64,000 bases of DNA, taken from contig NZ_JQJY01000009.1 in NCBI RefSeq assembly GCF_000745775.1, forward strand, positions 186,001 through 250,000, read 5' to 3'. The stretch is from Flavobacterium sp. ASV13 (GTDB lineage Bacteria; Bacteroidota; Bacteroidia; Flavobacteriales; Flavobacteriaceae). Below the pieces are notes generated by a model. It searched no databases. It saw nothing but the letters and a program-made list of their open reading frames with translations, and had not been told where the DNA came from. Positions 1 through 6,907 of this stretch are shown one piece after another. Position numbers and translations under genes: made by a program. Within the stretch, counting starts at the first letter, position 1. Each line of letters starts with the position of its first letter.

Positions 1-550
1 CAATTGGCATTTTGCCTAATTTGACTTTCTTTTTATTTAGAAAATCTTCATCGCTGTAGTTTAAATAAACTAAAACACGATCATAATATTCAATTTCGAT
101 ATCTTTTTTCCAGAAGAAATATTTTTTGACTTTTTCTTTTGCTTTATGATGCCCGCGCGCGTAGAGTTCAAAATCTTTGAAAGCATTAAAATCAATGGAA
201 AGATTTAACCCAATCAAATCCGAATCGTTGAATGCCTCATCTAACGCTTTCTGATCAATTCGGTAGTAATTTCCACGTTCTAAAACAGTAAGAAGTGTTT
301 CTTTGAAAACAGAAAAATCACTTTTGCCTATAAATTGTTTACGTTCTTTTTTACTCAAATCGGGATCAAATAAAGCATAATGCTGCTTTAAATTCCTATT
401 AAGATTAAAAGATTCGTAATGATAGTAATGCTCAATTATATCAAACAATTTTTTAAAATCAGCTATTTTTTCCTGATCTTCAGAGAAAGCATTCATTTGC
501 TGCTCTAATAAGAATTCTTTGTTGAACGGAATATAATGTTCTAGGGTCAT
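1..550 (-). CDS. DUF3754/TMEM143-like protein, N-terminal part (cut by window edge)
   Basis: An open frame runs on the minus strand from an ATG at 550 to the window edge with no stop, giving about 183 residues, so only the N-terminal part is visible. The translation begins MTLEHYIPFNKEFLL and carries a stretch near the visible end with RVLVYLNYSDEDF followed by a lysine-rich segment. That stretch resembles what I recall of the DUF3754 (TMEM143-like) family, whose biochemical role is not known to me. The family usually has membrane segments towards the C terminus, which lie outside this window. The family call rests on memory of the motif and could be wrong; that it is a real gene is fairly sure, because the frame is long and codon use matches the neighbours. 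Confidence 0.6.
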   Translation of the reverse strand, partial: MTLEHYIPFNKEFLLEQQMNAFSEDQEKIADFKKLFDIIEHYYHYESFNLNRNLKQHYALFDPDLSKKERKQFIGKSDFSVFKETLLTVLERGNYYRIDQKALDEAFNDSDLIGLNLSIDFNAFKDFELYARGHHKAKEKVKKYFFWKKDIEIEYYDRVLVYLNYSDEDFLNKKKVKLGKMPI

Positions 551-718
551 GTCGATTTTTGGGCTTTTATGCGTGGCGTTTAAAGAACGCAAAAATACTG
601 CCTGAAATTCGATTTCGAAAAAGTTTTTTGGTTAGTAACAGTATTTTAACTTCAAAGTTTGCAGTTTTACTGATTTAGGAGAAATTCTAAAATAAAAAAG
701 TAAGATTTCGAAACACAA

Positions 719-828
719 CGCTGTGCGAAGTCTCCTGACTTCGCGTCGTTGTTATATTCCGTTTGGGATATTTTTATTTTTTTGTGGATAATTGTAGTGG
801 GTACGAAGTCAGGAGACTTCACACAGCG
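719..828. repeat. MITE/REP-like palindromic element with 25-bp inverted ends
   Basis: The two 25-nt ends, 719-743 and 804-828, are reverse complements of each other with one mismatch. Each end can also fold on itself (CGAAGTC, four bases, GACTTCG). About 60 bp of AT-rich sequence lies between them. Related single arms occur at 3752-3780 and 6212-6224. This is the structure of a REP doublet or a small non-autonomous element. It lies between the ends of the DUF3754-like and OLD genes. Confidence 0.7.
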
Positions 829-850
829 ATTATCGAATTTTAAAAGAACA
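783..850 (+). repeat. 68-bp direct repeat, copy 1
   Basis: This 68-bp segment recurs in the same orientation at 3736-3803 with about eight mismatches by eye. It contains the right arm of the 719-828 palindrome plus about 20 bp on each side. The two copies bracket the OLD-family gene and the 161-aa gene. Confidence 0.7.
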
Positions 851-875
851 CTTCGTAGAGCTGGGTTAAATAATC

Positions 876-2633
876 TTATAATGTGGAAATTTTATTTTTT
901 AGGGCTTCTACATAATTTCCGTATTCAATTAAAATATCTGTTTTTTTTGCGGAAGTGAGTATAGATTTTTTTAAAGTTTGTTTTAACTCTTTGTCTTTAT
1001 TAACAGCTTTCTCAATATTAAAATTCACATTTTTACTTTCGTCATAAGTTAATTCATAACCATTCTTTTGAAGTTGTGATTTCACATGGCTTATTGTGAA
1101 AAAGTCTTCCATTGTAGAAGCGGGTTTGAATATATCTGCATAGCTTAACCAATAATTTTTATATTCTGGATAATTTCTTTCGAAATCTATTCTTTTCTTA
1201 TTTGAGGTTTCATCTGAGTCAGCAACGATTATAAATTTTTTCTTTGCTAAAATAAGAATCTGGACTAGTGTTTCGACTCCAACAATACCACTTAAATAGA
1301 CTGTTCCATAGGTATTAGTATCAAATTCAACTTTATTAAAGTTAATATATGCAGTGAACAATTCTTTATCAAGAAATCCTTCAAAAATTATATTCTTTGG
1401 TTTTAGACATTCAAAAATACTTGAGCCTATTGCACGTCTCAATAACTCATCTTTTGTATAGGGAGCGTTAATATCCTCTCTTTTTATAGTTGTAACATCG
1501 TCTATTTTTTCTACTACTAGATGTCTATCTAGATTCTCTGAATCAATCATGTATTGTGAATGTGTTGAGTAAATAACTTTTGATTTCTTACTTATCTCAA
1601 TTAATTCATCTTTAAGATATTTAGCACTTGTTGGATATAAACTTTGATCAGGCTCGTCAATCAATATTATGTCATTTTCAAACATCTTATTGGCTCTTGA
1701 TCTGGTAGAGATCATTAATAAGATACTGATGAATTTTTTGAATCCGTCACTTCGATCTTCAAAATTATATTTTGCTTTATCTACAATTTTGATTAAAATT
1801 TCATCACCATTCGGAATTAATTGGATAGAAGTTCCTTTGAAATCTTTCCAAATTTTTTGAAATGTTAAAGTTACTTTTTTTGAAATTTGTTCTAGTAAAT
1901 TTAAGTAATCCCCATCTTCAGCCTTTGCCATTTCAAACTCAGTTTTAATATCTTCACGACCACATAAAGCAAAAATATTTTCTAATGCTTTAAAATCTGA
2001 AGGATTGGAAATAAAATCTTCAATATTGACTGTATTAGGCAGTAGAAAATTATCATTATGCTGCCAATAGTGGCATTTTAAAGGATTGGCCCCATATAAT
2101 TCTTTTACAATTTCAAATGTTCTGCTGATAAGATTAAAGCTTGACATTCCTGAAATTGCTGAATTTGAAATGGTATTATCTGCAATAAAAAGTTGTTTTT
2201 CTAATTCAAATTCAGAGCCAGCATATCTCCAATATGAAAACTCAGGTTTTTGGTTTTCAGAAATGTTAATCTGAAGAAGTAGACATCGAAAGACTTTTTC
2301 TATAAATTCGCGATACGATTTACCACTTTTAAAGCTTATATTTTCAAAGCCTTTATATTTTTTTCTGAATCGTTCTTCAATTGTTTTAAAATCAGAGGGA
2401 GTTAGGTTGAAAACTGCTCGAATATAATTTTCGGTAATTTTTTCATTTTCAATTCTTTTTCTTTTGTCCTTGTCTGAAACTTTGTAAATGGCAAAAAGTG
2501 AAGAAATCGCTTTTAACACATTAGTTTTTCCAGCTTCATTTTTACCTAAAAGAACTAAGCAATTATGATTGAATTTTATCTCTTCATCTTTAATAGATCT
2601 GAAGTTTTTGATATGTATATGACTAAGATTCAT
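876..2633 (-). CDS. OLD-family ATP-dependent nuclease (AAA ATPase + TOPRIM)
   Basis: This 585-aa protein has an SMC/RecF-type ABC ATPase at its N terminus: FRSIKDEEIKF, then Walker A GKNEAGKT at residues 30-37. The Walker B segment DIILIDEPDQSLYP and H-loop region VIYSTHSQYMID lie near residues 320-360. A TOPRIM domain follows, with the glutamate in IIFEGFLDKEL and the paired aspartates in IIVADSDET. These are the hallmarks of OLD (overcoming lysogenization defect) nucleases, which cut DNA and often act in phage defence. The metal-binding residues look intact. No UvrD-like helicase (GajB), reverse transcriptase or other standard partner is adjacent, so a stand-alone class 1 OLD is likelier than Gabija. 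It lies in a repeat-rich stretch next to IS-like genes, which suggests it is accessory. ATP binding and TOPRIM are read from sequence; a defence role is inferred. Confidence 0.85.
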   Translation of the reverse strand: MNLSHIHIKNFRSIKDEEIKFNHNCLVLLGKNEAGKTNVLKAISSLFAIYKVSDKDKRKRIENEKITENYIRAVFNLTPSDFKTIEERFRKKYKGFENISFKSGKSYREFIEKVFRCLLLQINISENQKPEFSYWRYAGSEFELEKQLFIADNTISNSAISGMSSFNLISRTFEIVKELYGANPLKCHYWQHNDNFLLPNTVNIEDFISNPSDFKALENIFALCGREDIKTEFEMAKAEDGDYLNLLEQISKKVTLTFQKIWKDFKGTSIQLIPNGDEILIKIVDKAKYNFEDRSDGFKKFISILLMISTRSRANKMFENDIILIDEPDQSLYPTSAKYLKDELIEISKKSKVIYSTHSQYMIDSENLDRHLVVEKIDDVTTIKREDINAPYTKDELLRRAIGSSIFECLKPKNIIFEGFLDKELFTAYINFNKVEFDTNTYGTVYLSGIVGVETLVQILILAKKKFIIVADSDETSNKKRIDFERNYPEYKNYWLSYADIFKPASTMEDFFTISHVKSQLQKNGYELTYDESKNVNFNIEKAVNKDKELKQTLKKSILTSAKKTDILIEYGNYVEALKNKISTL

Positions 2634-2859
2634 GGTTTTTATTTGAAAGTTTTAATATCGTTTTTGGTTAAATCATTTTTTTTATTGTTATAATTATTTG
2701 GAAAGTAAGAGTTTTAAAAGGAAACTTGAAGTCCAATTACTTTTTTTTTTTAATCACTATTTACTAATCAAAACCTTTATGGGAAATGATAATTTTAAAA
2801 CAATTATACCAATAAATAAAGATTTAACATCAAGTACTTATACGTGTTTTTATCGAAGC

Positions 2860-3049
2860 GTTTAGGTCTTTTCATGAAGTGGTTGGGGTATTTCGCGAAA
2901 AGCTTAAATAGAAAGGTTAAAGTTTTAGGTTCTAAACCTAAACGATTATTTGTCAAACCTAAAATTTTACATCAAAGAGCCAAAAGTTTTGGGTTAGCGA
3001 CCTAAAAAAATAACGAAGTAACTTAAACACTTCATGAAAAGATCTAAAC
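2860..3049. repeat. 190-bp imperfect palindrome / MITE-like element
   Basis: The outer 22 bp at 2860-2881 and 3028-3049 are inverted repeats with one mismatch (core TCTTTTCATGAAGTG). Weaker pairing extends inward to about 36 bp per arm. The interior has several TTTAGGT/ACCTAAA segments that could pair further. No ORF is present. It may be a small non-autonomous mobile element or a long structured RNA. Confidence 0.65.
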
Positions 3050-3076
3050 AGAAGATGTTTTGGTTAATAAGCATAA

Positions 3077-3112
3077 AAAAAACCTCCTAATTTACTTTCA
3101 GGAGGTTTCGTT
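3077..3112 (-). terminator. Rho-independent terminator of the 161-aa gene
   Basis: The stem AAACCTCC/GGAGGTTT closes a 13-nt loop. On the minus strand it is followed by a run of T, 18 bp after the stop codon of the gene ending at 3130. Confidence 0.85.
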
Positions 3113-3129
3113 TTTAATATTGTGTTGTA

Positions 3130-3615
3130 TTATGATGTTGGTTCGTCAGTAGGTTTTGCCGAAGAAGTTCGCGGAAAAAACTGCGCCAGTTCTTTCACTT
3201 TTACTTCAAACCCTGTGGCTTTGCTTCCTGCTTTGTATTTGCTGTAATCGTAATCAGTTAACGCAGCGTGATAACAATCGTAATCGTGAAGAATTTTATT
3301 GTTTTTTAAGTTGTTCAGCAAAGCTTCTAAACGCATAATAGTGTTTTGCAGGAACTCTCTTGAGTCGCAATCATTTTGAAATTCTGTCCAATCAACATCA
3401 GGACTGCTCATTGTGGGTTGGCTGTTTCTAAAATCTTTGACTTTGTTAATGAACAGTTTGTTTTGCTCGTTTACGCTTCCGTACTTAGTGCGTTCTTCGG
3501 GAGTTAAGTTTTTAAAATTTGCAGTGAGCGAATTCTCCATGCTCATCATTGAAGCAATAACATTAGTTTTTTCTGCATCAGTGTAATGAAGTCCGTTGAG
3601 GTTTTCTAAAGGCAT
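3130..3615 (-). CDS. Unknown 161-aa soluble protein
   Basis: I do not recognise this protein. It has no signal peptide, membrane segment or obvious motif. It looks mostly helical, with a charged centre and a short low-complexity tail rich in Ser, Thr and Pro. Its own terminator follows directly, so it is transcribed alone. It lies on the same strand as the OLD gene, 496 bp upstream of it, and both sit between the two copies of the 68-bp repeat. That makes co-inheritance possible but not co-transcription. The start MPLENLNGLHY at 3615 is preceded by an AT-rich leader. It is probably a real gene, because the frame is clean and ends at a strong hairpin; function is unknown. Confidence 0.65.
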   Translation of the reverse strand: MPLENLNGLHYTDAEKTNVIASMMSMENSLTANFKNLTPEERTKYGSVNEQNKLFINKVKDFRNSQPTMSSPDVDWTEFQNDCDSREFLQNTIMRLEALLNNLKNNKILHDYDCYHAALTDYDYSKYKAGSKATGFEVKVKELAQFFPRTSSAKPTDEPTS

Positions 3616-3735
3616 ACTCTTTTTGATTTAAGTTAAAAAATAAATTGTTACCTGTAAACTTAAAAGACGATTACGATACCTAATGACCCAAATGCGGTTT
3701 AGTTGTGATAATTTAGGTTAAGAATAATATGGTAT

Positions 3736-3803
3736 TGTGGATAATTGAAATGGGCACGAAGTCAGGAGACTTCGCACAGTGATCATCGAATTTTAGAGGA
3801 ACA
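3736..3803 (+). repeat. 68-bp direct repeat, copy 2
   Basis: Second copy of the segment at 783-850, same orientation, about 88% identical by eye. Only the right arm of the palindrome is present here. Weaker similarity appears to continue about 40 bp further, around a shared TAATGTGG. The rest of the gap 3616-4031 is AT-rich, with nothing else recognisable. Confidence 0.7.
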
Positions 3804-4031
3804 GAGGACACTCGCATAAGAGATAATGTGGTGACTTATATTTTTTATAAAGCATGAAAAATGTAAAGTCAGAGACATCTCCATAAAATTCCGGAAGGAA
3901 TATTTCGTTAAAAAAATAATAATTTCAAGAAGTACTGTACTTTTTATTAATAAAGTTACGTTTTAATGCATTGTAAAACAGTTTATTAGTTGTTTTTCTA
4001 GGTAAGCGGATTAACGTTAAAACTTGATAGC

Positions 4032-5189
4032 ATGAAAGAAAATATCAGACATTACGATCCAATCTTCAAAGAGAACGCAGTCCGACTAAGTTATTTAAGA
4101 AAAACGGTTTCAGAAACTGCAGAAGAATTAGGTATCAAACCTGTAATGCTCTCTAAATGGCGTAGTGCATACCTTAAGTTTGGAAAAGGAAGTTTCCCAG
4201 GTTTAGGTATCAAAAGAGTCTATTATGAAAACAAGAAAATCTACGAATTAGAAAAGAAACTTGCAGATTCCCAATTACGATTAGAAATACTGGAAGAAGG
4301 GCTGAAATATATGCATCAGGGAAAACACGTATTATGTAATTTCATACATCAGAATAGAGATAAATACCCTTTGCTAAAGATGTGCGAAGTCTTAGGAGCT
4401 TCTCATTCCACCTATAATTTATGGACCAAGCAACCTTTTTCAAAAAGGGAAACTCGTATATATCTGCTTAGAAAAGAAATAACCTCAATATTTTTTGAAT
4501 TCAAGCAACATAAAGGAAGTTTACTAATTATGAGAGAGCTCCACAAGCGTGGATTTCAAATTTCTGACGCTCAAGTGTCTTTTCATATGACACAACTTGG
4601 ATTACGCAGTAAAGCAAAAAAGAAATTCAAAGCCACAACAGATTCAAAACACAATCTATATGTTGCTCCCAACTTATTAAAAAGACAGTTTAAAGTAGAT
4701 AAACCTTGTGAAGTTTGGGTTTCAGATATTACTTATATCCAAATAAAAAGAAGGTTTTCGTATCTTACTATTGTAATGGATTTGTATGATCGAAAAATAG
4801 TAGGATGGAATTTGAGTTCTGTACTTTCTACAACGGTTACCACTTTAGCTGCGTTTGAAAAAGCTGTTGTTAATCGTCCAATTTCAAACGGATTAATATT
4901 TCATTCTGATAGAGGATCGCAGTATGCGAATAAAATGTTTACTAATAAATTGGGTGAATTTAAGTGCATTCGAAGTATGAGTCGTAAAGCAGATAGCAAA
5001 GATAATGCTGTTGCTGAAAGCTTTTTTAATTCGCTGAAAAGAGAACTAATTTATAAGCAAACAAGATTACTAACAACAAATGAACTGAAAATTATAATAT
5101 TTGAATATATAGAAAACTGGTATAATAAAAGAAGAATACATTCTACTCTTAATTACAAAACTATAGAAGAGTTCAATTTAATAAATTAG
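4032..5189 (+). CDS. IS3-family-like transposase, OrfA and OrfB fused in one frame
   Basis: This 385-aa protein has an N-terminal helix-turn-helix of the Tnp_1 type (AVRLSYLRKTVSETAEELG), then a coiled-coil leucine-rich stretch, a helical HTH_21 region and a C-terminal rve/DDE integrase core. The catalytic residues are visible as D232 (WVSDITYI), D293 (FHSDRGSQY) and E329 (AVAESFFNSLKRE), with the D-35-E spacing typical of the family. In classic IS3 elements OrfA and OrfB are joined by a -1 frameshift; here they are one uninterrupted frame. It should catalyse cut-and-copy transposition through a circular intermediate. I could not find convincing terminal inverted repeats, so the element ends are undefined. 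A second, shorter relative follows 42 bp downstream. Confidence 0.88.
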   Translation: MKENIRHYDPIFKENAVRLSYLRKTVSETAEELGIKPVMLSKWRSAYLKFGKGSFPGLGIKRVYYENKKIYELEKKLADSQLRLEILEEGLKYMHQGKHVLCNFIHQNRDKYPLLKMCEVLGASHSTYNLWTKQPFSKRETRIYLLRKEITSIFFEFKQHKGSLLIMRELHKRGFQISDAQVSFHMTQLGLRSKAKKKFKATTDSKHNLYVAPNLLKRQFKVDKPCEVWVSDITYIQIKRRFSYLTIVMDLYDRKIVGWNLSSVLSTTVTTLAAFEKAVVNRPISNGLIFHSDRGSQYANKMFTNKLGEFKCIRSMSRKADSKDNAVAESFFNSLKRELIYKQTRLLTTNELKIIIFEYIENWYNKRRIHSTLNYKTIEEFNLIN

Positions 5190-5231
5190 ATATATAAAAA
5201 TAGCACTACTTGTAGTCTTAATTTTGAATTT

Positions 5232-5870
5232 ATGAAAGAGATTAGAAATACTTATGAACGAGATTTCAAATTAAAAGCAGTTATGTTAAGTTATGAAAGT
5301 GGAAGTTTAGCTCAGACAGCCAGAGATTTGGATATACACAAAAACCTTCTATTTCTGTGGCGTAAGGAATTTAAAGAATATGGAACAGGAAGTTTTCCAG
5401 GCTATGGATATTTAAAGTTAAATTCTGAGGAGCAAAAAATTTACGATCTCGAAAAAAAAATCAAGGAAACAGATTCAAAGTTTGAAATGATTAAAGATGC
5501 CCGTAAGTGTATTTGCCTTGGGAAACCTTTCATTTTTCATTTTATAGCAGAAAATGAAAAAAAATATCCTATAAGGTTTATGTGCAGGACATTAGGCGTA
5601 AATAGTGGAACGTATCGAATATGGAAAAAAGGTTCTTTAACAGAAAGACAAAAATGGAAAATGGCTTTAAAAATGGAAATCAATTCGATCTTTTCTGCTT
5701 CTAAAGAAACTTATGGATGTCATCGTATTGCAGTAGAACTTCAAAAATCAGGTTATTTCGTATCACATACCACAGTGTTAAAATGCATGAGAGAATTGGG
5801 GATTTATGTATCGATTAAAAAAAATAATCAAGCAATCAGAAATCAACGAATTATTACAAATTCGCATTAG
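5232..5870 (+). pseudogene. Truncated IS3-like transposase lacking the DDE domain
   Basis: The 212 residues align in architecture with the upstream transposase: start MKEIRNTYERDFK, the HTH segment, the shared GSFPG motif, the coiled coil, and the HTH_21 region ending CMRELGIYVSIKK. The frame then runs into an unrelated short tail and stops before any catalytic domain. It is clearly divergent from its neighbour, so it is not a recent tandem copy. It is most likely the 5' remnant of a second insertion element. A truncated protein able to bind DNA but not to transpose, acting as a regulator, is an alternative. The short intergenic distance would allow co-transcription with the intact transposase. 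Confidence 0.75.
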
Positions 5871-5955
5871 AAGGATTATTTGTCTTATTGTATTATAAAT
5901 GAAACCTGAATAGACTTTTTTACTTTTTGCTGTTCTATATTTTTGATAAAAAAAA

Positions 5956-6111
5956 ATGGCAATTACAAATAGTCATATTGATTTTAAAAATGCAGAGAAA
6001 TTAGTTAAAATCGAAGCCCAAAGAAAAAAAATAATTTGGGAACGAAAAAGCAAAAAACTATTAATAATCTTAATAGTTTTTCTTCTAATCATTATACTTT
6101 TAAGAGAATAA
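5956..6111 (+). CDS. Putative 51-aa single-span membrane protein
   Basis: A short frame starting ATG GCA ATT encodes a polar, lysine-rich N-terminal half and a C-terminal hydrophobic helix (LLIILIVFLLIIILL) ending in Arg-Glu. The profile fits a tail-anchored membrane peptide. The stop codon is followed within five bases by a large hairpin and T-run at 6116-6206, which fits a small transcription unit. I do not recognise the family. A chance ORF is possible in such AT-rich DNA, but the sharp split into basic and hydrophobic parts and the terminator favour a gene. Confidence 0.5.
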   Translation: MAITNSHIDFKNAEKLVKIEAQRKKIIWERKSKKLLIILIVFLLIIILLRE

Positions 6112-6115
6112 GTCT

Positions 6116-6206
6116 CCTGTCTGAGCGAACGTCTAAATAGCTCATAATTTTTGAAGTTGGTTACTTTCAAGAATGTGACGTTCGTATTCAGCAGGGGCTT
6201 TTTTTA
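6116..6206 (+). terminator. Long-stem terminator-like hairpin
   Basis: 6116-6133 pairs with 6177-6195 (one bulge), closing a 43-nt loop. GGGC and a run of seven T follow. The long loop is unusual for an intrinsic terminator. Confidence 0.55.
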
Positions 6207-6243
6207 TTCTACGCTGTGCGAAGTTTCGCTGAGAAAAACATAA

Positions 6244-6297
6244 AATAAAAAAGTGAGATTTCGAAATCGGTTCCAGCGATTTCAAATCCCACTTTGT
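6244..6297 (-). terminator. Minus-strand hairpin followed by T-run
   Basis: The arms around GTGAGATTTCGAAATCG and CGATTTCAAATCCCAC pair with few mismatches around a short loop. On the minus strand the hairpin is followed by TTTTTT. No minus-strand gene lies upstream of it. One arm of it (6241-6266) also occurs at 689-713, next to the palindromic element. Confidence 0.5.
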
Positions 6298-6628
6298 TTC
6301 AAAAAAAAGTGACAAAATTTACCCCCACCTTCCTTGCGGAAAATGTATTTTATTTCTTATAGCAGAAAAAATTATTCATCACAATTTTAATAATAAATAA
6401 AATAATGGCTATAGGTATTTATACCTGTTTTAGTGAATGTATGTGAATTATTAGTTTGTAAATGTATTTTGCCCTCAGATCTAAATAAAAAAATAAATTC
6501 CCTTGCATTTGCTTCGGGGATTTAGCCTCAAATAAATATTCATTTCTATCTTTCAAATTAGAGAATTTACTCAAATAAAAATTTCAATTTTAAAAGTTTT
6601 TATTTAACTTTAAATTACTCAAATCTAG

Positions 6629-6847
6629 ATGGTTATGGTAGTGGAAGTTTTTAAAACAAATGTTCAGAAAGAGGCAGATAAAAATTACGTTATTGCTGTT
6701 ATCCAAAGTCAGTTTCCAGATTACAAAATTAATTTTGATCTGGAGGATTGTGATAAGATATTAAGGGTTGAAGGTGTTGATCTTGAATGTGATAATATAA
6801 TTGATTATGTGCATTGTTTAGGGTATACTTGTGTGAGGTTGGATTAG
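6629..6847 (+). CDS. Small HMA-like (ferredoxin-fold) protein, function unknown
   Basis: A 72-aa acidic protein beginning MVMVVEVFKTNV. It has a beta-alpha-beta pattern, the segment INFDLEDCDKILRVEG, and a terminal CLGYTCVRL. This resembles small proteins in Bacteroidetes that have the fold of heavy-metal-associated domains but lack the usual CxxC metal motif. An alternative start lies two codons in (6635). It is on the same strand as the SulP gene and ends 60 bp before its start, but that gene has its own promoter box between them. A role in metal or anion handling is only a guess from position. The fold call is from pattern and is moderately sure. Confidence 0.6.
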   Translation: MVMVVEVFKTNVQKEADKNYVIAVIQSQFPDYKINFDLEDCDKILRVEGVDLECDNIIDYVHCLGYTCVRLD

Positions 6848-6867
6848 AATGTAGAGAATAGAAAAGC

Positions 6868-6901
6868 TTGGGTCTCTTCTAGGTATTATTTTTTACATTT
6901 G
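6868..6901 (+). promoter_or_regulatory. Bacteroidetes-type promoter for the SulP gene
   Basis: A perfect TAnnTTTG box (TACATTTG) lies at 6894-6901, with a TTG at 6868-6870, a 23-bp spacer. It lies just before the ATG at 6908, which favours that ATG over the TTG at 6899. Confidence 0.6.
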
Positions 6902-6907
6902 TGTCCT

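Larger units (their letters stand above)
2634..3129. other. 496-bp gap holding a palindromic element
   Basis: No open frame of note. The left part is AT-rich and should hold the promoter of the OLD gene. The right part is filled by the inverted-repeat element at 2860-3049 and a terminator at 3077-3112. Confidence 0.6.
6112..6628. other. 517-bp gap with hairpins and repeat fragments
   Basis: This stretch holds a plus-strand terminator-like hairpin (6116-6206), a fragment of the 719-828 element (6212-6224), and a minus-strand hairpin with T-run (6244-6297). About 330 bp of AT-rich sequence then leads up to the next gene. No further ORF is supported. Confidence 0.6.

Noticed and set aside
749-958. 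69-aa plus-strand ORF across the palindromic element
   Set aside because: It runs through the inverted repeat and into the 3' end of the OLD gene on the other strand; low-complexity translation with no conserved pattern.
876-3615. Gabija or other multi-gene defence system
   Set aside because: No helicase, reverse transcriptase or other standard partner accompanies the OLD protein, and the 161-aa neighbour is separated by 496 bp and a terminator.
5973-6170. 65-aa minus-strand ORF
   Set aside because: It lies opposite the 51-aa membrane peptide and part of its terminator stem; the plus-strand reading has a clearer protein profile.
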